A stretch of 64,000 nucleotides of DNA from Pseudemcibacter aquimaris (GTDB lineage: Bacteria > Pseudomonadota > Alphaproteobacteria > Sphingomonadales > Emcibacteraceae): positions 248,001-312,000 of the forward strand of contig NZ_CP079800.1 in NCBI RefSeq assembly GCF_028869115.1, in the 5' to 3' direction. Below, piece by piece: positions 45,112 through 53,324 of the stretch. Position 1 is the first letter of the stretch; each line of letters begins with the position of its first letter. Under the pieces are notes generated by a model that saw nothing but the letters and a program-made list of their open reading frames with translations, was not told where the DNA came from and made no database searches. A program made the translations under genes and the position numbers.

Positions 45112-46461
45112 TTATAGTTTTATTTTAAATGTCACCTTAAGTCCGCCATCAGGAATATTTTCTAAAATAAGTGTGCCGTCATGGGCCTCTGCAATATCAC
45201 GGGCAATGGATAAACCAAGACCAAACCCGCCTTGATCTGCATGACGTTCTTTGCTTAGTCGCTCAAACGGTTCCATGGCTTGTTTTAAAAACTCGTTTTC
45301 TATTCCCTTACCATTATCTGTAATTGTTATAATGGCTTGATCATTGTCTTGTGATAGGGAAACTATGGCTTTTTCACCATATTTGCAGGCATTATCAATC
45401 AGGTTGCTGATGGCTCTGGAAATGGCGTCCGGGTCGCAATTGGCAATTATGGATGGGTTTTCTTGTAAACTGACAGATAAACCCTGATCTATAAATTCAT
45501 TACATTCTGTTTCAAGTAATGAACTTAGATCCGTTTTTCTCTTTGTTAGTTCTTTGGTGCTGCCTTTTAAATAATCAATGGCGGATGCGGATATTTTTTC
45601 CATTTTATTGATGGATGCGATGAAACTTATCTTTTCATCACCATCATCCATTAGTTCTGCTTTAAGCCTTAATGATGTTAATGGCGTTCTGATGTCATGG
45701 CTCATGGCGGCGAGTGTTTTGGTACGGCTTTCGATGTGGTTTGCCACATCTTTTTGCATTTTATTAAATGACCTTGTCGCGAGGCGCAGATCTGATGGTC
45801 CTTCTTCTTTAACTTCTGAGACTTCGAAATTCTGGCTAAATTCACCAATGGATTTGGTAAGTCGGTCAAGCGGTCTTGCTATTCTTAAGACGACGAATAT
45901 AGCAACAATGATTACGATGATAGAAATGGTTGTCGAGTAACTATAAAACCATCCAAAACTAAAATTATTATGATTGTGGACATTCATCGCCACATTCAAC
46001 CATTTTCCATTTTGAAGCTTTATGGAAACGACGGTTTTAATGATTTTACTATGATCATATGAATCGTAATAGGTGATATTAAATTCATCAGGAAGAACAT
46101 TGGTTTTACCAATAATGACTTCATTTACAGGTACATTTAACCTGTTTTTTAATTTTTCTGTCGCAGATTTTATGGGCGCATCATCATATGGCGTTGCGAG
46201 TGAAGTCTCTGTAAGGGCGTAATGTAAATATCTTAAATTTACCATATCGAGGAAGGTGGGTAAATTTTCTTCTTCGATACTTGCGTTCATTTCGTATATG
46301 TTTGCTAAATGATCGATTAAATCTTCATCGACAGTTCGTTCATCCTCGTAATCTTCTAATAATTCTTCGACTTGTTCACTAATATGAATAGCCATCATTG
46401 ATATGATGATAACAGCGACTAATTGTCCAGCAATGGATGATGGCATTAGATTTTTAATCAT
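45112..46461 (-). CDS. Sensor histidine kinase
   Basis: 449 residues from ATG 46461, which overlaps the regulator stop as ATGA; an ATG four codons upstream is possible. Two membrane helices (about 12-27 and 176-195) bound a periplasmic sensor of about 145 residues with no recognisable fold. A HAMP linker (ARPLDRLTKSIGEF) follows, then the H-box AAMSHDIRTP with phospho-accepting His255. The N-box SNLIDNACKYGE, G1 ITDNGKGIE and G2 GFGLGLSIARDIAEAHDG are intact. It should phosphorylate the OmpR-type regulator encoded just upstream. The divergent TonB-dependent receptor is the likely target. Confidence 0.92.
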   Translation of the reverse strand: MIKNLMPSSIAGQLVAVIIISMMAIHISEQVEELLEDYEDERTVDEDLIDHLANIYEMNASIEEENLPTFLDMVNLRYLHYALTETSLATPYDDAPIKSATEKLKNRLNVPVNEVIIGKTNVLPDEFNITYYDSYDHSKIIKTVVSIKLQNGKWLNVAMNVHNHNNFSFGWFYSYSTTISIIVIIVAIFVVLRIARPLDRLTKSIGEFSQNFEVSEVKEEGPSDLRLATRSFNKMQKDVANHIESRTKTLAAMSHDIRTPLTSLRLKAELMDDGDEKISFIASINKMEKISASAIDYLKGSTKELTKRKTDLSSLLETECNEFIDQGLSVSLQENPSIIANCDPDAISRAISNLIDNACKYGEKAIVSLSQDNDQAIITITDNGKGIENEFLKQAMEPFERLSKERHADQGGFGLGLSIARDIAEAHDGTLILENIPDGGLKVTFKIKL

Positions 46462-47183
46462 TTTTCTATCCATTCCAGTTCAGCTGAAAACACATAACCG
46501 CCGCCCCATTTGGTTGTTATAATTTCCGGATTTTTAGGGTCAATTTCGATTTTTTGTCTTAAGCGACTTACCTGATTGTCAATGCTTCTGTCAAATAGCT
46601 GTGCTTCGCGTCCCTTGGTCAGATCAAGCAATTGATCACGGTTTAATACTGTTCCCGCATGCTCAATTAGGGTGGACAGTAAAGTATGTTCGCCGGAACT
46701 TAGTCTTATTGAAACACCATCACAATTTATGACTTCTTGCTTCGTAAGGTCGAATGTCCAGCCAGCGAAGGTTGCGATGCCTTTTGTGGGTTGATCATTT
46801 TTCGGGATTAATTGTGTGCGTCTTAATACGGATTTTATACGCGCGAGTAATTCACGGGGGTTAAACGGTTTCGATACATAATCATCTGCCCCTAATTCAA
46901 GGCCGACGATACGGTCCGTTTCATCGGTTAATGCTGTAAGCAAGATGACGGGAATTTTCGTTGTTTCCTGAATGCGTCTGCAAATGGATAGGCCGTCTTC
47001 GCCCGGCATCATGATATCTAAAACAATTAGGTCGATTGACGCTGTTTTTAATACGGCATCCATTTCCACGCCACCAGCGGCCGTTGAAACGCGCAGACCG
47101 TGTTTCGTCAGATACTGTGCAAGTGGATCACGAATATCGGCGTGATCGTCAATGACAAGAATATGTGGTGTTTCCGTGTTCAT
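46458..47183 (-). CDS. OmpR/PhoB-family response regulator
   Basis: 241 residues. The receiver domain has the acidic pair Asp12-Asp13, phospho-acceptor Asp56 (LIVLDIMMPGEDGL), a switch threonine in LLTALTDE and the lysine in YVSKPFNPREL. The C-terminal winged helix contains TLLSTLIEHAGTVLNRDQLLDLTKG and SIDNQVSRLRQKIE, then the wing TKWGGGYVF. It is the first gene of a two-gene operon with the kinase. It is divergent from a TonB-dependent receptor gene, with a TTGATACA direct repeat in the gap (47254-47271) spaced as OmpR-family sites are. Confidence 0.93.
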   Translation of the reverse strand: MNTETPHILVIDDHADIRDPLAQYLTKHGLRVSTAAGGVEMDAVLKTASIDLIVLDIMMPGEDGLSICRRIQETTKIPVILLTALTDETDRIVGLELGADDYVSKPFNPRELLARIKSVLRRTQLIPKNDQPTKGIATFAGWTFDLTKQEVINCDGVSIRLSSGEHTLLSTLIEHAGTVLNRDQLLDLTKGREAQLFDRSIDNQVSRLRQKIEIDPKNPEIITTKWGGGYVFSAELEWIEK

Positions 47184-47226
47184 GATTTCATCTTAGCGGA
47201 AGAATTTCGTTTTACGAAAATTATTT

Positions 47227-47271
47227 TGTATCAAATTGTCGCAAGTCCGGACCTTGATACATTTTGATACA
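47227..47271. promoter_or_regulatory. TTGATACA repeats between the two-component genes and the TonB receptor
   Basis: TTGATACA occurs as a direct repeat at 47254-47261 and 47264-47271, ten bases apart, and in inverse (TGTATCAA) at 47227-47234. Tandem half-sites about one helical turn apart are the usual target of OmpR/PhoB-type regulators. The gap holds the promoters of both divergent units, so the regulator probably controls itself and the receptor. Inference. Confidence 0.55.
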
Positions 47272-47356
47272 ATTTACTGATTTCTCGACACACTTTTTAG
47301 GGTGGTGCTGTGCTTTTATGTCTTTAACGCAATTAATTTAATGAAAGTTCAGTATT

Positions 47357-49552
47357 ATGAAAAAGTCACATCAATTCACCGCACTACTTATGACAACCGT
47401 ATTTGGGTTTGGTCAAATGGCCTTTGCGCAAAAGGTTGAAACCACGGCGGATGGATCAACAGTTACCTACGAAAAAGATTTTTTTACAAATTATAATGCC
47501 GTAACGCTTCTTGATATGCTGCTTATCATTCCAGGCGGTAAAGAAATTCTTGATAAAAACAGTAACCAATATAGCGGCGGCGCAGAAGGACAGGGTGAGC
47601 GTGGATTTGGTTCTGGCGGTGATCAGATTTTGATGAACGGTAAACGTCTTGCTGGTAAATCCAATAATATTGAAGACACACTGTCACGAATTTCTGCGGA
47701 ACAAGTTGAACGCGTTGAAATCATCCGAGGCGTTGCGGACGGTCTTGATGTTCAAAGTCAGGGACTTATTATCAATGTAGTGATGCAGGAAGGTGGCAGC
47801 AACGCCACAACATTCTGGAAAGTATCAGCATTAAAAACTTTCAGCAGGGATACTAAACCTGAATTTACCCTATCCCGAAGCGGATCGGTCAGCGGCCTTG
47901 ATTATAATGTCAGTATTGAACGGTCAGATAGTGGCTATTTTTATAATCGGGATGAGACTGCCTTTAATAGTACAGGTGATGTGACATCAGAACAAAATGT
48001 TGATGCCGGTTTCGCGTGGGATAGCTTTATTTTTAATACCAATCTTGGTTATCAGTTCGCGGATGGCAGTCAATTACAATTAAACGGTCTTTATTCGCCG
48101 GGTGGCAATGATGGTTATGAAATCCGTAATAAAACGACCAATGCACTTAACCCGGTTTCTCGTCTTATTGATGGGTCATCTGATGAATGGGAAATTGGTG
48201 GTGATTATACAAAAAATCTTGGCGTACTTGGTAACTTTAAAGCATTGTTTGTAATTAACGGTGATGACGGTTCGGAAAGAGTGTCCGTGACAAAAGGAAG
48301 CGATGCTGACAATTTTGAAGCTACGAATGAAACAGAAGTGACGAGCAAGTCAGAAAAGATTTTGCGTCTATCCTTAAATAAAGGGCTTACTGAAAAACAG
48401 TCACTGGAATTTGGTGGTGAAGTGGCCATTAATACATATGATAAATCATTCGTCAGAAATCAACGCAACGCGGCCAGTGAAGATTTTCTGCTTATCAATA
48501 GTGATGAAGTGATGATTAAGGAAAACAGGTACGAAGTTTTTGCCAATCATACTTATAATATTTCCAGTAACTTTGTTTTGCAAAGCTCCCTTGTGACGGA
48601 ATTTTCAACCATTATTGCGGATAACGTGTTTGCAGGCGGCACGCCAACAAGACGTGATACCAGTTTCACATATTTCAAGCCGCGCTTTAATTTACGATAT
48701 GATATTTCCGATCAGGATCAGTTCCGCGCCACAGCTGAACAAAAGGTCAGCCAACTTGATTTTGGGAATTTTGTCACCCGTTATGACCAACAAGCAGAAG
48801 TATTAAGGTTCGGTAATCCCAATATCCGCCCGGAACAGGTCTGGGAATTCACGGCGCAATATGAACACCGTTTGCCAAATGATGGTGGGTCAATTGCAAT
48901 TGAAGGATTTTACCGTGCCTATGAAGACCACATCACACAAGTGGATTTTACAGAGTATCAAAATTTATCAGGCGATGTGATTACGGCCGATCAATTTTTC
49001 ACCTTACCACCGACAGCGGGCTTGCGTGACATGATTGATTTTACCTCAAAAGCTGGGAATATTGACCGTGCATCATCGATCGGAGCCAAATTAAACATCA
49101 CGAAACGTCTTGATTTTATTGGTTTACCCCAAGCCGTATTCAGCACCAATTATACTTATGAGAAACGTCGTGCCACAGATCAGTTTACCGGCGAAAGCAT
49201 TAAATTCCCGTTTGCATCCGATCATACGCTAACCTTTAATTACCGTCATGACATTACGGACATCGGGTTTGCTTATGGCTTTAGCGGTGAATGGAAAAGC
49301 GATTATGAAATGCGTGATATCAATTGGCACTGGCCAACCAATCCGAATTTTAAACTTGAGGCCTTCGCCGAATATATTGTCATGGATGGCATCAAGCTTG
49401 CGGTACAGCTCGAAAATATTATGAAAAACAGAAGCACATCCACATTCACATTTTATAATGACCACAGAAGATTTAATGAAAGCTTTGGGCATACGGACCG
49501 GAAAACAACCAATTGGACGGAACTGACCATATCATTACAAGGAACATTTTAA
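47357..49552 (+). CDS. TonB-dependent outer-membrane receptor
   Basis: 731 residues. The signal peptide is 1-25 (ending A-F-A-Q). The plug domain (about 40-145) has TLLDMLLIIPGG, an R-G-F-G-S-G-G-D-Q-I-L-M-N-G-K-R-L-A-G core and RISAEQVERVEIIRG. The 22-strand-type barrel ends in the outer-membrane phenylalanine (LTISLQGTF). No clear TonB box is seen before the plug. The barrel imports a bulky substrate such as a siderophore, glycan or peptide; the ligand is not identifiable. It is divergent from a dedicated two-component system, suggesting substrate- or stress-induced expression. An intrinsic terminator follows. Confidence 0.9.
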   Translation: MKKSHQFTALLMTTVFGFGQMAFAQKVETTADGSTVTYEKDFFTNYNAVTLLDMLLIIPGGKEILDKNSNQYSGGAEGQGERGFGSGGDQILMNGKRLAGKSNNIEDTLSRISAEQVERVEIIRGVADGLDVQSQGLIINVVMQEGGSNATTFWKVSALKTFSRDTKPEFTLSRSGSVSGLDYNVSIERSDSGYFYNRDETAFNSTGDVTSEQNVDAGFAWDSFIFNTNLGYQFADGSQLQLNGLYSPGGNDGYEIRNKTTNALNPVSRLIDGSSDEWEIGGDYTKNLGVLGNFKALFVINGDDGSERVSVTKGSDADNFEATNETEVTSKSEKILRLSLNKGLTEKQSLEFGGEVAINTYDKSFVRNQRNAASEDFLLINSDEVMIKENRYEVFANHTYNISSNFVLQSSLVTEFSTIIADNVFAGGTPTRRDTSFTYFKPRFNLRYDISDQDQFRATAEQKVSQLDFGNFVTRYDQQAEVLRFGNPNIRPEQVWEFTAQYEHRLPNDGGSIAIEGFYRAYEDHITQVDFTEYQNLSGDVITADQFFTLPPTAGLRDMIDFTSKAGNIDRASSIGAKLNITKRLDFIGLPQAVFSTNYTYEKRRATDQFTGESIKFPFASDHTLTFNYRHDITDIGFAYGFSGEWKSDYEMRDINWHWPTNPNFKLEAFAEYIVMDGIKLAVQLENIMKNRSTSTFTFYNDHRRFNESFGHTDRKTTNWTELTISLQGTF

Positions 49553-49560
49553 AAAGAAAG

Positions 49561-49586
49561 GCCCGGTTAATAGCCGGGCTTTTTTA
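49561..49586 (+). terminator. Intrinsic terminator after the TonB-dependent receptor
   Basis: GCCCGG (49561-49566) pairs with CCGGGC (49574-49579) around a 7-base loop, followed by TTTTTTA. Confidence 0.88.
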
Positions 49587-49591
49587 TTACC

Positions 49592-49620
49592 TTGACAAAA
49601 CCCGCGCATGAAATTAAATA
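49592..49620 (+). promoter_or_regulatory. Promoter of the TetR-GNAT operon
   Basis: A perfect TTGACA (49592-49597), 17-base spacer, then TAAATA (49615-49620). It lies directly upstream of the TetR operator, so the operator covers the transcription start. Confidence 0.65.
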
Positions 49621-49624
49621 TGAC

Positions 49625-49638
49625 TGACCGTTCGGTCA
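49625..49638. promoter_or_regulatory. TetR-type operator
   Basis: TGACCGTTCGGTCA is a perfect 6-2-6 inverted repeat of TGACCG/CGGTCA, a classic form of TetR-family operators. It lies 21 bases before the TetR start and just after the -10, fitting negative autoregulation. Confidence 0.75.
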
Positions 49639-49659
49639 TTTTAATGAAATGGATGTAAT

Positions 49660-50217
49660 ATGCGTCAAAAAATTGGCAAAGAAAAAATTCTGGATACGGC
49701 CTTAAAACTGTTTGCTGTAAATGGGTATCACAAAACTTCAATCAATCAGATTGCGATTGATGCCGGGGTTTCAAAAGGGCTTACCTATAATTATTTTCGA
49801 AGTAAGGAAGAATTACTTCTTGCGATTATTAACCGGGCAACGGACCAAATGATGATTGTGGCTGATGATATGACAGCTGATGAAAGTTTCGAAGAAACTT
49901 TAAAAACATCGCTTGATCAGTTCATAGCATTTTTAACGGAAAACAAAGAATATCTGACCTTTCAATTAAGCCTTCTTTTCCAGCCGGATTTAAAAGAAAT
50001 CGTAAAAGAACCGCTTACGAGACGAGCAGAAGAACTTTTAAAACAAACGGTCATTATGTTTGAAAAGGCAGGGATCAATGACGCCAAATTAATTGCACGT
50101 GGGTTTTTGGCTGAGCTCGATGGCATAGCCCTACATGAATTATCAGTATTTGAAAATTACCCACTCGAAGAAATGAAAAATCAGCTATTTGAAAGATATA
50201 AGGGCACAGGTAAATGA
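49660..50217 (+). CDS. TetR family transcriptional regulator
   Basis: 185 residues. The N-terminal helix-turn-helix (residues 5-52) is KEKILDTALKLFAVNGYHKTSINQIAIDAGVSKGLTYNYFRSKEE in three successive blocks, typical of TetR/AcrR proteins. The C-terminal ligand domain is helical and not diagnostic. A perfect TGACCG-TT-CGGTCA operator and promoter lie upstream, so it probably represses itself and the downstream gene. It overlaps the GNAT gene by four bases (ATGA), and the two are translationally coupled. The ligand is unknown. Confidence 0.92.
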   Translation: MRQKIGKEKILDTALKLFAVNGYHKTSINQIAIDAGVSKGLTYNYFRSKEELLLAIINRATDQMMIVADDMTADESFEETLKTSLDQFIAFLTENKEYLTFQLSLLFQPDLKEIVKEPLTRRAEELLKQTVIMFEKAGINDAKLIARGFLAELDGIALHELSVFENYPLEEMKNQLFERYKGTGK

Positions 50218-51017
50218 GTAACTTTGTAATAAATAAATGTAATATTGATGATGTCGCTGATTTAAAAAGTGAATATCTTAAAAGCATTTCTGCACCCATT
50301 GATGGCATGTGGATGGTTTTTATTTCAATGGCTGATCATTATGGCATTTATCATCAGGATAAATTAATTGGAAGCATTGCCGTTAATGCGGAAAATAAAA
50401 TGCTGCAGTTCATTGTATCGGCTGATTATGATCATCAGGAAATCTTTAAACAGGCAATTGGTGAGCTGGATATCAAAGGAGCAGTTGTTGAAACACAGGA
50501 AGAGCTGTTTTTATCTTTGACGATGGATCATCAGAAAACGGTATCAGTAAATGCTCATTTATACGAATGCGCAGATGAAAAGGTTTTGGACAAAGCTATT
50601 TTTCCAAAAGGCATGGTTTTCAAACCTGTAAATATGGATGAATTTGAAACGGCAATTGATTTTGGTGTGGCTGCCATTGGCGCGCCGGAAGAATGGTTGC
50701 GTGGTTATTATAAAGAACGGATTGATAGCGGTGAATTATTTGGTCTTTGGAATAATGAAGATTTAATCGCCGCAGGTGAAACCAGACCGAGCGCCAACCA
50801 AAAACCCTATGCCGATCTTGGTATGGTTGTGGCCACAGATTATCGGGGTAAAGGTATTGCAACGGAAATTATGAAAGCGATGCTTCATGATTGCAGAAAA
50901 CGAGATTTGAAACCAATTTGTTCTACGGAAAGTGGTAACATTGCTGCACAAAAAGCCATCTTAAAATCAGGCTTTAAAAGTAAGCGACGAATATTGGATG
51001 TTAGTTTTGGTGAATAA
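50214..51017 (+). CDS. GNAT family N-acetyltransferase-like protein
   Basis: 267 residues. The C-terminal half is a GNAT domain with the acetyl-CoA pyrophosphate loop in VVATDYRGKGIATEIMKAML (R-G-K-G-I-A), then CSTESGNIAAQKAILKSGF. The N-terminal ~130 residues look like a second, degenerate GNAT-like half (an IYHQDKLIGSIAVN strand pair) without the loop. The substrate is unknown. It is regulated with the TetR protein that precedes it, so it may modify the compound sensed by that regulator. Both the fold duplication and the role are inferred. Confidence 0.8.
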   Translation: MSNFVINKCNIDDVADLKSEYLKSISAPIDGMWMVFISMADHYGIYHQDKLIGSIAVNAENKMLQFIVSADYDHQEIFKQAIGELDIKGAVVETQEELFLSLTMDHQKTVSVNAHLYECADEKVLDKAIFPKGMVFKPVNMDEFETAIDFGVAAIGAPEEWLRGYYKERIDSGELFGLWNNEDLIAAGETRPSANQKPYADLGMVVATDYRGKGIATEIMKAMLHDCRKRDLKPICSTESGNIAAQKAILKSGFKSKRRILDVSFGE

Positions 51018-51030
51018 AGTCACAAAAAAA

Positions 51031-51051
51031 AGCCGGGTTATTGACCCGGCT
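51031..51051. terminator. Bidirectional intrinsic terminator between the GNAT gene and pgk
   Basis: AGCCGGGT (51031-51038) and ACCCGGCT (51044-51051) are perfect partners with a 5-base loop. An A-run lies on the left (51024-51030) and a T-run on the right, so it can end transcripts from both converging units. Confidence 0.9.
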
Positions 51052-51075
51052 TTTTGTCTAGGAATTTATATCTGA

Positions 51076-52287
51076 TTAAGCCAGTAGCACTTGAACGCCA
51101 GGAAGTTCTTTTCCTTCCATCCATTCAAGGAATGCACCGCCTGCTGTTGAAATGTGGCTGAACTGTTCAGCAACGCCCGCATGGTTAAGTGCAGCGACGG
51201 TGTCGCCACCACCAGCAACAGAAACAAGTGTTCCGTTTTCAGTGAGTGATCCTGCCGCCTTGGCAACAGTAACTGTTGCCGCATCAAACGGCTCAATTTC
51301 AAACGCGCCCATTGGGCCGTTCCAGATTAGCGTTTTGCAGGTTTCGAGCGCTTCAGCAACGTTCGCCGCAGAAGCTGCACCGACATCAAGGATCATTTCA
51401 TCTGAAGCAACATCATCTGTGCCTGATGTTCTGTTTTCTGCGTTTGCCGCAAATTCTTTCGCAAGAACAACATCGCTTGGCAGATGGATTTTACATCCTG
51501 CTTTATCTGCATTTGCCAGAATATTTTTTGCTGTGTCCGCCAGATCATGTTCACAAAGGGATGCTCCAACATCCACACCTTGCGCCGCAAGGAATGTGTT
51601 GGCCATACCGCCACCAATGATCAGATGATCAACTTTTTCCACGAGGTTCGTAAGCACATCAAGTTTCGTTGAAACTTTTGCACCGCCCACAAGGGCCGCT
51701 ACAGGATGAACCGGTGAACCAAGCGCGCCTTCAAGGGCGTTCAGTTCTTTTTCAAGGGCAAGACCAGCCGCAGATGGTAAAATCTTTGCTATGCCCTCTG
51801 TTGATGCATGGGCGCGGTGACAACATGAGAATGCGTCATTCACATAAAAATCAGCATTTGCCGCAAGGGCTTCTGCGAAGTCAGCATCGTTATCTGTTTC
51901 TTGTTTATAAAAACGAACATTTTCAAGAAGAAGAACTGCACCGTCTTCCATGGCGTCGATTACTTCACCAACTTCGTCACCAATACAGTCATCAATATAT
52001 GAAACCGGAAGGCGTGTTGCATTGGCCAATGGTTGACCAAGTGGTTCTAGCGACATTTCTGGAACGCGTTCGCCTTTAGGGCGACCGAAATGAGATAACA
52101 CAAGAACGCGTGCGCCGGCCTCAGCAAGTGCCATAATGGTTGGGGTTACTGATTTAATGCGTGTGTCGTCGGTGACAACGCGGTTACCGTCATCATCAAG
52201 TTTCATCGGTACATTTAGGTCAGCACGAAGAAGGACGCGCTTGCCAGCAAGCGCGCCCAGACTTTCAATGTTTCTGAATTTTGTCAT
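51076..52287 (-). CDS. pgk: Phosphoglycerate kinase
   Basis: 403 residues. It converts 1,3-bisphosphoglycerate and ADP to 3-phosphoglycerate and ATP. Landmarks are [13 protein letters not shown] at the N-terminus, [45 protein letters not shown] and the C-terminal nucleotide loop [15 protein letters not shown]. It is the last gene of tkt-gap-pgk on the minus strand, six bases after gap, and ends at a bidirectional terminator. Length and motifs are normal. Confidence 0.97.
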   Translation of the reverse strand: MTKFRNIESLGALAGKRVLLRADLNVPMKLDDDGNRVVTDDTRIKSVTPTIMALAEAGARVLVLSHFGRPKGERVPEMSLEPLGQPLANATRLPVSYIDDCIGDEVGEVIDAMEDGAVLLLENVRFYKQETDNDADFAEALAANADFYVNDAFSCCHRAHASTEGIAKILPSAAGLALEKELNALEGALGSPVHPVAALVGGAKVSTKLDVLTNLVEKVDHLIIGGGMANTFLAAQGVDVGASLCEHDLADTAKNILANADKAGCKIHLPSDVVLAKEFAANAENRTSGTDDVASDEMILDVGAASAANVAEALETCKTLIWNGPMGAFEIEPFDAATVTVAKAAGSLTENGTLVSVAGGGDTVAALNHAGVAEQFSHISTAGGAFLEWMEGKELPGVQVLLA

Positions 52288-52293
52288 TATGAC

Positions 52294-53301
52294 TTAGCCG
52301 GCGTTGTGAAGCACAACAGCTGTATCAGACATACGGTTCGCAAAGCCCCACTCGTTATCGTACCAAGTAAGGATACGTACAAGGTTGCCATCCATAACCG
52401 CAGTTTGTGAAGCGTCAAAGCTTGAGCTGTGTGGATCGTGGTTATAGTCGATAGAAACTGTTGGCTCTTCAACATAACCAAGCACACCTTTAAGGCGGCC
52501 ATTTGCAGCTTCTTTAATCGCTGCGTTGATTTCTTCAACCGTTGTGTCTTTCTTAGCAACGAATGTTAGGTCAACAAGTGACACATTCGGTGTAGGTACG
52601 CGGATTGAAGTACCGTCTAGCTTGCCAGCAAGTTCAGGAAGCACAAGACCAACCGCACGGGCAGCACCAGTTGATGTTGGGATCATGCTTAGGCCACATG
52701 CACGGGCGCGGCGTGGATCACTGTGAAGTGTATCAAGTACGCGTTGGTCACCTGTGTATGCGTGAACTGTTGTCATTACACCTTTTTCGATGCCCACAGT
52801 TTCGTTAAGAACTTGTGCAACCGGTGCAAGACAGTTTGTTGTACATGACGCGTTTGAAATAACAGTATCGCCCGCTTCGATTGTTTCGTGGTTAACACCA
52901 TAAACGATTGTTTTGCTTACGCCTGATGCCGGTGCAGAAATAAGTACTTTCTTAGCGCCAGCGTCGATGTGTGCTTGTGATTTATCTTTGTCAGCAAAGA
53001 AACCAGTACATTCATAAACCATATCCACATCAAGCTCACCCCATGGAAGGTCAGCAGGATTACGTTCAGCAGATACTGCGATCACGTCGTCACCAATTTT
53101 GATATTGCTGCCTTCGACAGAAACGTCAAATGGGAATGGGCCATGAACACTGTCACGCTTAAGAAGGTAAGCGTTCATTTCAACATCACCAAGGTCGTTA
53201 ATAGCAACAACTTTTACGTCGTCACGACCGCTTTCATAAATTCCACGTAGCGCAAGGCGGCCAATACGACCAAAACCGTTAATTGCAACACGAATTGCCA
53301 T
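52294..53301 (-). CDS. gap: Glyceraldehyde-3-phosphate dehydrogenase
   Basis: 335 residues. The N-terminal NAD-binding motif [10 protein letters not shown], the acidic residue Asp36 (AINDLGD) favouring NAD, and the catalytic Cys153 in [12 protein letters not shown] are intact, with the later [12 protein letters not shown]. It oxidises glyceraldehyde-3-phosphate to 1,3-bisphosphoglycerate. It lies between tkt (23 bases upstream, GGAGAATATAATC before the ATG) and pgk. The three serve glycolysis/gluconeogenesis and the pentose phosphate exchange. Confidence 0.97.
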   Translation of the reverse strand: MAIRVAINGFGRIGRLALRGIYESGRDDVKVVAINDLGDVEMNAYLLKRDSVHGPFPFDVSVEGSNIKIGDDVIAVSAERNPADLPWGELDVDMVYECTGFFADKDKSQAHIDAGAKKVLISAPASGVSKTIVYGVNHETIEAGDTVISNASCTTNCLAPVAQVLNETVGIEKGVMTTVHAYTGDQRVLDTLHSDPRRARACGLSMIPTSTGAARAVGLVLPELAGKLDGTSIRVPTPNVSLVDLTFVAKKDTTVEEINAAIKEAANGRLKGVLGYVEEPTVSIDYNHDPHSSSFDASQTAVMDGNLVRILTWYDNEWGFANRMSDTAVVLHNAG

Positions 53302-53324
53302 GATTATATTCTCCAGTTAATAAA

